Shown here: piece after piece, positions 14,935 through 23,449 of the stretch | Position numbering within the stretch: the first letter of the stretch is position 1 | How the letters are laid out: every line of letters starts with the position of its first letter | Assembly (NCBI GenBank): GCA_021811235.1 | Contig: JAJZPG010000025.1 | Location: 1-42,546 of the forward strand | Source of the DNA: Pseudomonadota bacterium | GTDB lineage: Bacteria; Pseudomonadota; Gammaproteobacteria; Burkholderiales; Thiobacillaceae | Length of the DNA: 42,546 bases | Direction of reading: 5' to 3' | Translations under genes and position numbers: made by a program | Notes under the pieces: model-generated | Seen by the model: the letters and a program-made list of their open reading frames with translations, nothing else | Databases searched by the model: none | What the model was told of the DNA's origin: nothing

Positions 14935-16263
14935 ATGAGCACCCGTGAAGGCAGCCTCGAAGCCCCCACCCGTCATCCGCTCGACTGGAAAAATCCGGAT
15001 TTCTACAACGAAGACAAGCTCATGCACGAGCTTGAGCGTGTCTACGACATCTGTCACGGCTGCCGCCGCTGCGTGTCGCTGTGCACCGCGTTCCCGACGC
15101 TGTTCGACCTGATCGACGAATCCGAAACGATGGAAGTGGACGGCGTGGCCAAGCCCGACTACTGGAAGGTGGTCGACGAGTGCTATCTGTGCGATCTCTG
15201 CTACATGACGAAGTGTCCCTACGTGCCGCCGCATCCGTGGAACCTCGACTTCCCGCACACCATGCTGCGCGCCAAGGCGATCAAATTCAAGAAGGGCGGG
15301 ACGGGCTTCCGCGACAAGCTGTTGTCCAGCACCGACGCGATGGGCAAGCTCGCCTCGATCCCGGTGGTGGTGCAGGCGGTGAATGCCAGCCTGAAGAACA
15401 AGCCGATCCGCAAGCTGGTCGACAGCGTGCTGCACATCCACCCCGACCGTAAGCTGCCCGAATACGACAGCGCGAAATTCCGTTCCACCGCGAAGCCGCG
15501 CAGCGACTTCCCGGTGAAGGCCGGCGAGAAAACGCCCGGCAAGGTGGCGATCTACGCGACCTGTTACGTCAACTACAACGAGCCCGGCATCGGCCACGAC
15601 CTCTTGAAGCTGCTGGCGCACAACGAGATTCCCGCCGTGCTGGTGGAGAAGGAAGCCTGCTGCGGCATGCCCAAGCTGGAACTGGGCGACCTCGACGCGG
15701 TGGCCAGGCTCAAGGAAACCAACATCCCGCACCTGGCGAAGCTGGCGCGCGAGGGCTACGCCATCCTGACTGCGGTGCCCTCGTGCACGCTGATGTACAA
15801 GCAGGAACTGCCGCTGATGTTTCCGCACGACGCCGACGTGCAGGCGGTGAAGGAGGCGATGTGGGATCCGTTCGAGTATCTGATGGCGCGCAACGTCGAC
15901 GGCCTGCTGAAGACCGACTTCAAGAGCCCGCTCGGCAAGGTGGCCTACCACGTGCCCTGTCACCAGCGCGTGCAGAACATCGGCAACAAGACGCGCGACG
16001 CGCTGCAGTTGGCCGGCGCCAGCGTGACCCTGGTCGAGCGCTGCTCCGGCCACGACGGCACCTGGGGCGTGAAGAGCGAGTTCTTCGACAAGTCGATGAA
16101 GATCGGCAAGCCGGTCTTCCGCCAGATGGCCGAACCGCAACCCGATTATGTGAGTTCCGATTGCGCGATTGCCGCGCGCCACATCCTGCAGGGCATGGGC
16201 GATTCCACTGCGCAGAAACAGCATCCGATCACGCTGTTGCGCATCGCCTATGGCCTGGAATAA
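14935..16263 (+). CDS. Heterodisulfide-reductase-like (HdrD/GlpC-type) iron-sulfur protein
   Basis: A 442-residue cytosolic electron-transfer protein. Two [4Fe-4S] sites are visible near the N-terminus: Cys40/43/46/50 (CHGCRRCVSLC) and Cys83/86/89/94 (CYLCDLCYMTKC). Two CCG-type domains follow: CYVNYNEPGIG...EKEACCGMPKLELGD, and HVPCHQRVQNIGNKT...ERCSGHDGTWGVK with SSDCAIAARHI. This arrangement is shared with GlpC and HdrD, but no flavin-subunit gene lies nearby. Start ATG 14935 follows the GGAG in ACTGGAGTTCGC. The order rubrerythrin - this protein - DUF3501 recurs in proteobacteria as I recall it, and suggests that it reduces the rubrerythrin or processes a related thiol/peroxide substrate (inference). 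Confidence 0.9.
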   Translation: MSTREGSLEAPTRHPLDWKNPDFYNEDKLMHELERVYDICHGCRRCVSLCTAFPTLFDLIDESETMEVDGVAKPDYWKVVDECYLCDLCYMTKCPYVPPHPWNLDFPHTMLRAKAIKFKKGGTGFRDKLLSSTDAMGKLASIPVVVQAVNASLKNKPIRKLVDSVLHIHPDRKLPEYDSAKFRSTAKPRSDFPVKAGEKTPGKVAIYATCYVNYNEPGIGHDLLKLLAHNEIPAVLVEKEACCGMPKLELGDLDAVARLKETNIPHLAKLAREGYAILTAVPSCTLMYKQELPLMFPHDADVQAVKEAMWDPFEYLMARNVDGLLKTDFKSPLGKVAYHVPCHQRVQNIGNKTRDALQLAGASVTLVERCSGHDGTWGVKSEFFDKSMKIGKPVFRQMAEPQPDYVSSDCAIAARHILQGMGDSTAQKQHPITLLRIAYGLE

Positions 16264-16284
16264 ACCGTCAGCAAGGAGAACGTT

Positions 16285-16869
16285 ATGCCGCAGATTACCC
16301 GTGACAGCCTGATGACCCTGGAGGGTTATGCCAAGGTGCGCCCGACCATGCGCGCCGAAGTCATGGCGCACAAGAAGAACCGGATGGTCGAGCTGGGCGA
16401 CCACGTCACGCTGATTTTCGAGGACGAGAAGACCATGCGCTACCAGATCCAGGAGATGCTGCGCGCCGAGCGCACCTTCGAGGAGTCCGGCATCCAGGAC
16501 GAGCTCGACGCCTACAACCCGCTGGTTCCGGACGGCACCAACTGGAAGGCGACCATGATGATCCAGTATTCCGACCCGGACGCGCGCAAGATCGCGCTGG
16601 CGAAACTGAAGGGCATCGAGGACCGGGTGTGGGTGCAGGTGGCCGACCAGGCGAAAGTATTTGCCATCGCCGACGAGGACCTGGAGCGCGAGAACGAGGA
16701 GAAGACCTCGTCGGTGCATTTCCTGCGCTTCGAGCTCGACCCCACCTCGATTGCCGCTGCCAAGTCGGGCGCCGCCATCCGCATGGGTATCGATCTTCCC
16801 GCCTATCAGGTGGACGCGACCACGTTGCCGGAGAATACCCGTGCAGCACTGGTGGTGGATTTGGCCTAA
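16285..16869 (+). CDS. DUF3501 family protein
   Basis: A 194-residue soluble protein of unknown function. Recognisable family features are the N-terminal ITRDSLMTLEGYAKVRPTMRAEVMAHKKNRMVELGDHVTLIFEDEKTMRYQIQEMLRAERTFE and the closing LPENTRAALVVDLA. It contains no cysteine and so cannot itself carry an Fe-S cluster. The RBS AAGGAG precedes the ATG, and the gene follows the Fe-S protein by 21 nt, so the two form one operon. Its repeated pairing with rubrerythrin and the HdrD-like protein suggests an accessory role in the same redox process; this is inference. Confidence 0.9.
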   Translation: MPQITRDSLMTLEGYAKVRPTMRAEVMAHKKNRMVELGDHVTLIFEDEKTMRYQIQEMLRAERTFEESGIQDELDAYNPLVPDGTNWKATMMIQYSDPDARKIALAKLKGIEDRVWVQVADQAKVFAIADEDLERENEEKTSSVHFLRFELDPTSIAAAKSGAAIRMGIDLPAYQVDATTLPENTRAALVVDLA

Positions 16870-16930
16870 AGTGATCTCAGGCGGTAAAAAACCACGATAA
16901 CAATGCGCCGCCTTTCCTGGAGGAGGGGTG

Positions 16931-18139
16931 ATGCTGGATCAATTGCTGGTTCATCAGGTGCGGCGGCGGCTGGAAGGATCGGGCCTGCCGCTGGCGATCG
17001 AATTGTGGAACGGTCAGCAGGTGGGGCAGGAGCCTGCCGTCGTGCGGGTGCGGCTGCATCAGGCGGCCAGCCTCAAGGCCATGGCCGATCCCAGTCTGGG
17101 CGCGCTGGCGCGGGCCTACGTCGAGGGCTATCTCGATCTCGAAGGCGACGTCCGCGACATCCTCGCGCTCGGCGACCGCCTGTGCAACGCAGGCGAGTGC
17201 AAGCCGAAGACCGGCTCGGATAGCTGGAAATGGTGGCGTCACACGCGCAGCAAGGATCGCCGCAACATCCAGTATCACTACGACGTCTCCAACGATTTCT
17301 ATGGCCTGTGGCTGGACGCGCGGCGGGTCTATTCCTGCGCTTATTTCAAGAACCCGGACATGAGCCTCGACGCCGCGCAGGAGGCCAAGCTCGACCACAT
17401 CTGCCGCAAGCTCGACTTGAAACCCGGCGAGCAATTCCTTGACATCGGCTGCGGCTGGGGCGGGCTGATCCTGCACGCGGCGGAGCGCTACGGCGTGCGC
17501 GCCGTCGGCATCACGCTGTCGGACGACCAGCATGCGTACGTCAGCGAGCAGATCGCCGCGCGCGGGCTCGCCGGCCGGGTCGAGGTGCGCAGGATGGATT
17601 ACCGCGACGTGCCCGGGCAGGAGGCCTACGACAAGATCGCCAGCGTCGGCATGTTCGAACACGTCGGCCGTGCGAATCTCGCCACCTATTTCGACAGGAT
17701 CGCCGCGCTGTTGAAGCCGGGCGGCCTCGTGCTGAATCACGGCATCACCACCGCCGCGCCTGCGGCCGGCGGGCTCGGCAGCGGCATTTCCGAATTCATC
17801 GACGACTACGTGTTTCCCGGCGGCGAACTGGTGCATGCCTCGGAGGTGTTGAGCGCCGCCTCGGGCAGCGGGCTCGAATGCCTCGACGCCGAGAACCTGC
17901 GGCCGCACTACGGCAAGACCCTGTGGCACTGGGTCACCCGGCTGGAGCAGCACGCCGACGAGGCGCGCCGCCTGATCGGCGAGCAGAAGTACCGCATCTG
18001 GCGCATCTACATGGCCGGTTCCGCCTATGCCTTCGATCACGGCTGGATGGAACTGTGGCAGGTGCTGGCAGGCAAGGGCGTCGACGGCAGCCAGCCCCAC
18101 TATCCGTTCAGCCGCGAATACATCTATCGCGACGGCTGA
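16931..18139 (+). CDS. cfa: Cyclopropane-fatty-acyl-phospholipid synthase
   Basis: Adds a methylene from S-adenosylmethionine to double bonds of membrane phospholipid acyl chains, a common stress adaptation. The 402 residues include an N-terminal helical domain (MADPSLGALARAYVEGYLDLEGD), NIQYHYDVSNDFYGLWLD (113-130), the YSCAYF cysteine motif (134-139), the SAM site DIGCGWGG (171-178), SVGMFEHVG and the tail WRIYMAGSAYAFDHGWMELWQVL. Start ATG 16931 is preceded by GGAGGAGGGG; an adjacent in-frame GTG at 16928 is possible. It lies 61 nt after DUF3501 on the same strand. Confidence 0.95.
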   Translation: MLDQLLVHQVRRRLEGSGLPLAIELWNGQQVGQEPAVVRVRLHQAASLKAMADPSLGALARAYVEGYLDLEGDVRDILALGDRLCNAGECKPKTGSDSWKWWRHTRSKDRRNIQYHYDVSNDFYGLWLDARRVYSCAYFKNPDMSLDAAQEAKLDHICRKLDLKPGEQFLDIGCGWGGLILHAAERYGVRAVGITLSDDQHAYVSEQIAARGLAGRVEVRRMDYRDVPGQEAYDKIASVGMFEHVGRANLATYFDRIAALLKPGGLVLNHGITTAAPAAGGLGSGISEFIDDYVFPGGELVHASEVLSAASGSGLECLDAENLRPHYGKTLWHWVTRLEQHADEARRLIGEQKYRIWRIYMAGSAYAFDHGWMELWQVLAGKGVDGSQPHYPFSREYIYRDG

Positions 18140-18167
18140 GCCTCTACCTCCTGGGAAGCGGCTGACG

Positions 18168-18545
18168 ATGCCGATGGCCACGCTCCTTGCCGACGCAGTC
18201 GTGCTGATCCATCTGCTCTTCGTCGCCTTTGTCGTTCTGGGCGGCTTTCTGCTCGTGCGCTGGCCCAGGCTGGTGTGGTTGCATCTGCCCGCAGCGGCTT
18301 GGGGCGCATTCATCGAGTTCAGCGGGGGGATGTGCCCGCTCACGCCGCTCGAGAACCACCTGCGCATGCTCGGCGGCGGCAGCGCCTACAGCGGCGATTT
18401 CGTCGAGCGTTACCTGCTGCCTGTCCTGTATCCCGCGCAGCTCACGCCGGCGGTGCAGCAGGGTTTGGGCATGGTGGTCCTGGCGGTGAATCTGGTGGCG
18501 TATGCGTGGGCATTCCAGGCGTGGTGGCGCAAGCCGTCTGGTTAG
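18168..18545 (+). CDS. DUF2784 family membrane protein
   Basis: A 125-residue protein with four hydrophobic segments: ADAVVLIHLLFVAFVVLGGFLL, LVWLHLPAAAWGAFIEF, a re-entrant or short one near YLLPVLYP, and LGMVVLAVNLVAYAWAFQAWW. The motif FSGGMCPLTPLENHLRMLGGGSAYSGDFVERYLLPVLYP is the hallmark of DUF2784. Function is unknown. ATG 18168 follows a GGGAAG; ATG 18174 is an alternative. The gene ends 15 nt from the 3' end of the convergent CDF transporter gene. Confidence 0.88.
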   Translation: MPMATLLADAVVLIHLLFVAFVVLGGFLLVRWPRLVWLHLPAAAWGAFIEFSGGMCPLTPLENHLRMLGGGSAYSGDFVERYLLPVLYPAQLTPAVQQGLGMVVLAVNLVAYAWAFQAWWRKPSG

Positions 18546-18560
18546 GCCATTCCGGACGGC

Positions 18561-19469
18561 TCACTCTGTCGCGCGATCCAGCGCTTCGTCCGCATGCGAA
18601 ACGGGGTCCTCGATCGGTTCCAGGTGCGTGGTGACATGGGCGCAGGGGACGGCCTGCCGGATGTCGGCCTCGATGCGTTCCGACCAGTCGTGCCCCTGTT
18701 GCACAGTCCAGGCGCCGGGAACCAGCACATGCAGCGAGACGAACGCGCGAGCGCCGGCCTGGCGCGTGCGCAAGGCATGAAAATCCAGACCCTGCCGGCG
18801 ATAGCTCTCCAGGACGCCTTCGATGGCCCCCAGCTCCTGCGGCCCGAGCGAGACATCCATCAGCCCCGCGGTCGAACGGCGCAGCAGCCTCCAGCCGGTC
18901 CACACGATGTTTGCTGCCACGGCGAGGGCGAGCACCGGATCGAGCCAGAGCCAGCCGGTGGCCCACACCAGCCCGACACCCAGGATGACGCCGGCCGAAG
19001 TCCAGACATCGGTGAGGAGATGGTGGGCGTCGGCTTCCAGCGTGATGGAATGGTACTTGCGCCCCACCCTCATGAGGATGCGCGAGGTGGCCAGGTTGAT
19101 GATCGAGGCAGCCACCGACACGGCCAGGCCGATGCCCACGGCTTCGAGCGGCTGCGGGTTGAGCAGGCGTTCGATGGCGGCATAGCCGATGCTGACGGCG
19201 GCGACCAGGATCAGAAAGCCTTCGAAGGCGCTGGAGAAATATTCCGCCTTGCCGTGCCCATGCGCATGGTTGGCGTCGGCCGGCATCGCTGCCAGCGACA
19301 GCATGGCCAGCGCCATCATGGCACCCGCCAGGTTGACGAACGATTCGAGCGCGTCGGACAGCAGTCCGACCGAGCCGGTGAGCCACCAGGCCCAGCCCTT
19401 GAGCAGGATGGTGGCCACGGCTGCGGCGATGGAAAGCCAGGCGTAGCGTTTGAGGGAGGCGGGCGGCAT
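18561..19469 (-). CDS. Cation diffusion facilitator (CDF) family transporter
   Basis: A 302-residue inner-membrane metal/proton antiporter. Six hydrophobic helices span ~residues 7-205, followed by a cytosolic domain (~206-290) of the ferredoxin-like CDF type (GPQELGAIEGVLESYRRQGLDFHALRTRQAGARAFVSLHVLVPG). The TM2 site reads SDALESFVN, where zinc-type CDFs have HxxxD; here Glu and Asn take those places. TM5 keeps HHLLTD. A His-rich loop HAHGHG follows TM3. The metal therefore cannot be assigned safely; a Fe/Mn-like or broad-range exporter is possible. ATG 19469 was chosen over longer, Arg-rich extensions. A TACAAT on the minus strand (19502-19497) may be the -10. Confidence 0.92.
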   Translation of the reverse strand: MPPASLKRYAWLSIAAAVATILLKGWAWWLTGSVGLLSDALESFVNLAGAMMALAMLSLAAMPADANHAHGHGKAEYFSSAFEGFLILVAAVSIGYAAIERLLNPQPLEAVGIGLAVSVAASIINLATSRILMRVGRKYHSITLEADAHHLLTDVWTSAGVILGVGLVWATGWLWLDPVLALAVAANIVWTGWRLLRRSTAGLMDVSLGPQELGAIEGVLESYRRQGLDFHALRTRQAGARAFVSLHVLVPGAWTVQQGHDWSERIEADIRQAVPCAHVTTHLEPIEDPVSHADEALDRATE

Positions 19470-19630
19470 GCGGTTCTGTGCGGTGCGGATGAGCGCATTG
19501 TATCGCCGGCCACGCCCGCCCCGGCATCTGCCCGGCAGGCAGCGACAGGTGCCGGGCATCCGGATTCTTGCGATACTTGGCGCCTTCCCATCCGCGCCGC
19601 AGCGGCGCCAGCCGAGCTGGACAACACACC

Positions 19631-20245
19631 ATGGAAAACCTGCTGTACTGGGCCGGGCTGTCGGCCGTTGCGGTGAACGCGCTGACGGGCGTGCTCGATG
19701 CCGGGCGCAAGCAGATGGACCTGATCGGCGTGGTGATGGTGGGCGCGGCCACCGCGCTGGGCGGCGGCACCGTGCGCGACGTGCTGCTGCAGCGCCCGGT
19801 CTTCTGGATCGCCGATCAGGTCTATCTGATCGTCGCCCTGGCGACCACGCTCGTCGTCTTTTTCGCGGTGCGCAATCTGCGCCTGCCGCCGCGCCTGTTC
19901 CTGGTGCCCGATGCCTTCGGTCTCGCCCTGTTCACCATCGTCGGCACCCAGATCGCGCTGGAATGGCAGGCGCCCTGGCTGGCGGCCAGCCTCCTGGGCA
20001 TGATCACCGGCGTGGTCGGCGGTGTGCTGCGTGACGTGCTGTGCAACGAAGTCCCGCTGATATTCGTGCGCGGCGAGCTGTACGCCTCGGCCGCGTGGCT
20101 GGGTGCGCTGACCCTGGTGGGACTGCAGGCGCTGGCGGTGTCGCCGGTGATCGCGGCGGGGGCGGGTATGGCGACCGTGCTCGGCATCCGGCTGGCGGCG
20201 ATGGCCTTCCGCATCACGCTGCCCACCTACACCGAGCGCAAATAG
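19631..20245 (+). CDS. TRIC-type (UPF0126) membrane protein, YicG/YadS-like
   Basis: A 204-residue polytopic membrane protein with seven hydrophobic segments built from two related halves. Each half carries the glycine-rich motif of this family: ATALGGGTVRDVLL near residue 45 and TGVVGGVLRDVLCNEVPLIF near residue 130. Prokaryotic homologues form trimeric K+-permeable channels in vitro, and some have been linked to glycine uptake. The physiological substrate here is unknown. It is divergent from the CDF transporter gene, sharing a ~160-nt intergenic region. The ATG at 19631 begins exactly at the first hydrophobic segment. Confidence 0.9.
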   Translation: MENLLYWAGLSAVAVNALTGVLDAGRKQMDLIGVVMVGAATALGGGTVRDVLLQRPVFWIADQVYLIVALATTLVVFFAVRNLRLPPRLFLVPDAFGLALFTIVGTQIALEWQAPWLAASLLGMITGVVGGVLRDVLCNEVPLIFVRGELYASAAWLGALTLVGLQALAVSPVIAAGAGMATVLGIRLAAMAFRITLPTYTERK

Positions 20246-20292
20246 GGCATGCGCTATGGTGGAAGCTGCGCCTGAATGAAGGAGTGCATGCG

Positions 20293-20880
20293 ATGGCCCA
20301 TGAACTGCTTGATGCCATCCGGCGGCGCTACGCCTGCCGCGAATTCGTTGCGAACCGGCCGCTGACGGCGGACGAACTGGCCTTGCTGCGCGAGGCGGGG
20401 CGGCTGGCGCCGTCGGGTTTCGGACTGGAGCCCTGGCGTTTCATCACCTTGGCGGATGCGGCGGGACGGGCGCGCATCGCCCACGCCTGCTTCGACCAGC
20501 CTGCCGCGACGACCGCCGCCGCCTTCATCGTGATCGTGACGCCGGTGCAGGCGCTCGATCCGGGCTCGGACTACGTGCGGGAGCGCTTCGAGGCCGAGGC
20601 GCGCGGCCATGATCCCGCGCCGATCCATGCCGCCTACCGTGCGTTCCACGAGGGCGGCGGGATTGCAGCCTGGGCGCAGGGGCAGTGCAACTTCGCGGCG
20701 GCGCACATGCTGCTGCAGGCGGCGCATCTGGGGCTCGGCAGTTGCCCGATCGGCGGCTTCGACGCTGCGGCATTGTGCGAAGCACTCACGCTTGGCGAGG
20801 GCGAAGTGCCCGCGCTGGTGATCGCGCTGGGCCATTGCGCGCACGCGGCGCCGGAACGTCTGCGCAAACCCCTGGATTAG
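20293..20880 (+). CDS. Nitroreductase-family NAD(P)H oxidoreductase
   Basis: A 195-residue FMN-dependent oxidoreductase of the NfsB/nitroreductase fold. Family signatures include the N-terminal helix with FMN-binding RRRYACREF, RLAPSGFGLEPWRFI, the central FNAAA-like stretch CNFAAAHMLLQAAHLGLGSCPIGGFDAAAL, and VPALVIALGHCAHAAPERLRKPLD. The family reduces nitro compounds, quinones or flavins; the physiological substrate is unknown. The RBS AAGGAG (20279-20284) precedes the ATG with a spacer of about 8. The gene converges with the LysR gene, with only 4 nt between the stops. Confidence 0.9.
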   Translation: MAHELLDAIRRRYACREFVANRPLTADELALLREAGRLAPSGFGLEPWRFITLADAAGRARIAHACFDQPAATTAAAFIVIVTPVQALDPGSDYVRERFEAEARGHDPAPIHAAYRAFHEGGGIAAWAQGQCNFAAAHMLLQAAHLGLGSCPIGGFDAAALCEALTLGEGEVPALVIALGHCAHAAPERLRKPLD

Positions 20881-20884
20881 CGAC

Positions 20885-21790
20885 TCAGTGATCCCACGCC
20901 GGCTTGCCTGCCAGCCGCTCCACCAGAAAATCGATCAGGACGCGCGCCCGGTTGGAGAGATGGCGAGTGGGCGGATACACCGCATAGACGGCGAGCTCCG
21001 GCCAGACGTGATCCGCCAGCACCTGCTGCAGCTGCCCCGAGCGCAGGGCGTCGCAGACGTAGAAGGTGGGCAGCAGCACGACGCCTTCGTCGGCGACCGC
21101 GGCTTGCATCAGGAATTCGCCACTGCTGGCGGCGAGCTGCACCGGCACCCGCACCTGCACGGCTTCGCCGTCCGGGGCACGGCAACTCCATAGCCCGGGA
21201 TCGCGCACGTTGCTGTAGGCGAGACAGGCGTGCCGGGCCAGGTCGGCCGCGACGCGCGGCGTGCCGTGGCGCGCGAGATAGCCCGGGCTGGCGCACACGA
21301 TGTGGCGAATGGGCGCGAGACGGCGCGCGATCAGGCTGGAATCGGCCAGCGTGGCGATGCGGATGGCGAGGTCGAAGCCTTCCTGCATCAGGTCGATCTG
21401 GCGGTCGTTGAAGTCGAGTTCGAAGCGCACCTCGGGGTGCAGCCTCATGAAGTCCTGGATCAGCGGCGCCAGGTGCAGCAGGCCGAAGGCCAGCGGCAGG
21501 GCCACCTTGAGGCTGCCCTTGAGCGCGCCGTGGGCCTGCGACACGGCGGACTCCGCTTCCTCGACGTCGGCGAGGATGGCGACGCAGCGCGCGTAGTAGG
21601 CGCGTCCGCTGTCGGTGAGGTTGAGCCGGCGCGTGGTGCGCTGGATCAGCGAGACGCCGAGATGCGCCTCCAGTTCGGCCAGCCGGCGACTGACGGCGGA
21701 CTTGGCGAGGTTCAGCCGTTCGGCTGCGGCGCTGATGCTGCCGGCCTCGACCACGCCGACGAAGATCTGCATGTGGGCGAATCGGTCCAT
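20885..21790 (-). CDS. LysR-family transcriptional regulator
   Basis: A 301-residue LTTR. Residues 1-60 form the winged HTH (FAHMQIFVGVVEAGSISAAAERLNLAKSAVSRRLAELEAHLGVSLIQRTTRRLNLTDSG). A periplasmic-binding-protein-like effector domain follows (KVALPLAFGLLHLAPLIQDFMRLHPEVRFELDFNDRQIDLMQEGFDLAIRI). It is close to the subgroup that controls azoreductase, oxidoreductase and pirin genes. It is divergent from azoR across a 113-nt AT-rich gap with an inverted repeat, the classical LTTR arrangement, so it probably regulates azoR-pirin and itself. The effector may be a quinone or other electrophile (inference). Confidence 0.95.
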   Translation of the reverse strand: MDRFAHMQIFVGVVEAGSISAAAERLNLAKSAVSRRLAELEAHLGVSLIQRTTRRLNLTDSGRAYYARCVAILADVEEAESAVSQAHGALKGSLKVALPLAFGLLHLAPLIQDFMRLHPEVRFELDFNDRQIDLMQEGFDLAIRIATLADSSLIARRLAPIRHIVCASPGYLARHGTPRVAADLARHACLAYSNVRDPGLWSCRAPDGEAVQVRVPVQLAASSGEFLMQAAVADEGVVLLPTFYVCDALRSGQLQQVLADHVWPELAVYAVYPPTRHLSNRARVLIDFLVERLAGKPAWDH

Positions 21791-21808
21791 TGTTCTTTAA
21801 ATAGCAAT

Positions 21809-21824
21809 AGTTAATTCAATAACT
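21809..21824. promoter_or_regulatory. Inverted repeat in the LysR/azoR intergenic region, putative LTTR site
   Basis: AGTTA (21809-21813) and TAACT (21820-21824) are exact reverse complements separated by ATTCAA, inside a 60-nt AT-rich stretch that contrasts with the flanking DNA. The dyad lies 19 nt upstream of the LysR start and ~80 nt upstream of azoR, so binding could both repress lysR and activate azoR. It does not match the T-N11-A core exactly. Confidence 0.5.
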
Positions 21825-21903
21825 CTATCTTTATTCCACAAATAGCAAAACCAATAATGACATCACCGCGCCAACCCGGCGCCGCACTCACAGGAGAGAT
21901 GTC

Positions 21904-22554
21904 ATGCAAGCAGCCCCGTCCCGAACCATAGAACAGCCTTTGCGCGTCCTGCGCGTCGACGCCAGCGCCCGCGTCGAGGGCTCGATCACCCGCCAGCTTG
22001 CCGACCGGTTGCTCGAGGGCCTCGCGGCGCGCGTGGACGGCGTGTCGGTGATCCGGCGCGACGTGGCGCAGGGTCTGCCTTTCGTCGACGCCGACTGGGT
22101 CGCCGCCAACTTCACCGATCCGGATGCGCGCAGCGTGGCGCAGCGCGAGACGCTGGCTGGGTCCGACGCCCTGGTGGAGGAGGTGAAGGCAGCCGACGTC
22201 TGGGTGATCGCCACCCCCATCTACAACTTCGGCGTGCCGGCCAGCCTCAAGGCCTGGATCGACCTGATCGCGCGCGCGCGTGCGACCTTCCGCTACACCG
22301 AGCAGGGCCCGCAAGGCCTGCTGGCAAACAAGAAGGTCTATATTCTGACGGCGACCGGCGGCACCGAGGTCGGCAGCGCGATCGACTTCGCCACGCCGTG
22401 GCTGAAATTCGTGCTGGGCTTCCTCGGCGTCACCGACGTCGAGGTGATCGCGGCCGACCGCGGCATGCAGCGCGGCAATGCCGCCCGCCAGCACGCGCTC
22501 TCACGCGTCGACGCCCTGCTCGAGCGCGACTGGCCGGCCCGCGTCGCCGCCTGA
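21904..22554 (+). CDS. azoR: FMN-dependent NADH:quinone oxidoreductase / azoreductase AzoR
   Basis: A 216-residue flavodoxin-fold enzyme that reduces quinones and azo compounds by two electrons, protecting against thiol-reactive quinone stress. Visible motifs are VLRVDASARVEGSITRQLADRLL (FMN phosphate loop), VWVIATPIYNFGVPASLKAWIDLIARARATFRYTEQGPQGLL (FMN isoalloxazine site) and YILTATGG. The RBS AGGAGAG is well placed before ATG 21904. It is divergent from the LysR gene and followed 37 nt later by pirin, so the pair is probably one LysR-controlled operon. Confidence 0.94.
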   Translation: MQAAPSRTIEQPLRVLRVDASARVEGSITRQLADRLLEGLAARVDGVSVIRRDVAQGLPFVDADWVAANFTDPDARSVAQRETLAGSDALVEEVKAADVWVIATPIYNFGVPASLKAWIDLIARARATFRYTEQGPQGLLANKKVYILTATGGTEVGSAIDFATPWLKFVLGFLGVTDVEVIAADRGMQRGNAARQHALSRVDALLERDWPARVAA

Positions 22555-22591
22555 ATGCCAGCGTTTTCCATTTTCCAGAAAGGAACCTGCC

Positions 22592-23449
22592 ATGACCCAG
22601 CGAACCATCCGCCAACGTGTCCCCGCCTTCGAAGTCACCGAGGGAGCGGGCGTCACGGTCCACCGCAGCATCGGCACGCCGGCGCTGAAGAACCTCGATC
22701 CCTTCCTGATGCTCGACCATTTCGGCAGCGACAACCCGGACGAATACATTGCCGGTTTTCCCGAGCATCCGCATCGCGGCTTCATCACCTTCACCTACAT
22801 GCTCGACGGCCACATGGAGCACCGCGACAGCATGGGCAACCGCGGCGACCTCATGGCCGGCGGGGTGCAGTGGATGAAGGCGGCGAGCGGCGTCATCCAT
22901 TCCGAGATGCCCAAGCAGACCGACGGCCTCATGCGCGGTTTCCAGCTGTGGATCAACCTGCCGGCGCGCGACAAGCTGTCCGATCCGGCCTACCAGGAGT
23001 TCTCGGCCGCGGCGATACCCGAAGTGATGCGTGAAGGCGCCCGGGTGCGCGTGCTGGCCGGGGAATTCGACGGTGCGCACGGCGTCATCGACGATCCGGC
23101 GACCGACGTGCGCTACCTCGACGTTGCGCTGGAGGCGGGCGCGCGTTTCAGCCTACCGCTGGACGGCACGCACAACGCTTTCGTCTACGTCTTCGAGGGC
23201 GGCGCCCGCCTGGCCGGCGAGGCGCTGGCGCAGCACACCCTGGCGGTGCTGGGGCAGGGCGACGAGGTCGAAATCGAGGCCGGTGCCGAGGGCGCCCGCT
23301 TCATCCTGGTCGCCGGCCGGCCGATCGGCGAGCCGGTGGTGCAGTACGGCCCCTTCGTCATGAACACGCGCGAGGAAATCGAACAGGCCTTCGCCGACTA
23401 TCGCGACGGTAAGCTGGTGCGAACCCGCGCCGCGATGACGGGCCATTGA
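22592..23449 (+). CDS. Pirin family protein (cupin)
   Basis: A 285-residue bicupin protein. Metal ligands of the N-terminal cupin are visible in FPEHPHRGFITFTYMLDGHMEHRDSMGNRG and in the later IHSEMP, the pirin pattern of three His and one Glu. The C-terminal cupin includes NAFVYVFEGGARLAGE and ends GPFVMNTREEIEQAFADYRDGKL, the family's closing signature. Several bacterial pirins have quercetinase (quercetin 2,3-dioxygenase) activity, others are regulatory; the role here is unknown. AAGGAACC precedes ATG 22592. Co-location with azoR suggests a response to quinone-like or flavonoid-like compounds. A terminator follows directly. Confidence 0.94.
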   Translation: MTQRTIRQRVPAFEVTEGAGVTVHRSIGTPALKNLDPFLMLDHFGSDNPDEYIAGFPEHPHRGFITFTYMLDGHMEHRDSMGNRGDLMAGGVQWMKAASGVIHSEMPKQTDGLMRGFQLWINLPARDKLSDPAYQEFSAAAIPEVMREGARVRVLAGEFDGAHGVIDDPATDVRYLDVALEAGARFSLPLDGTHNAFVYVFEGGARLAGEALAQHTLAVLGQGDEVEIEAGAEGARFILVAGRPIGEPVVQYGPFVMNTREEIEQAFADYRDGKLVRTRAAMTGH

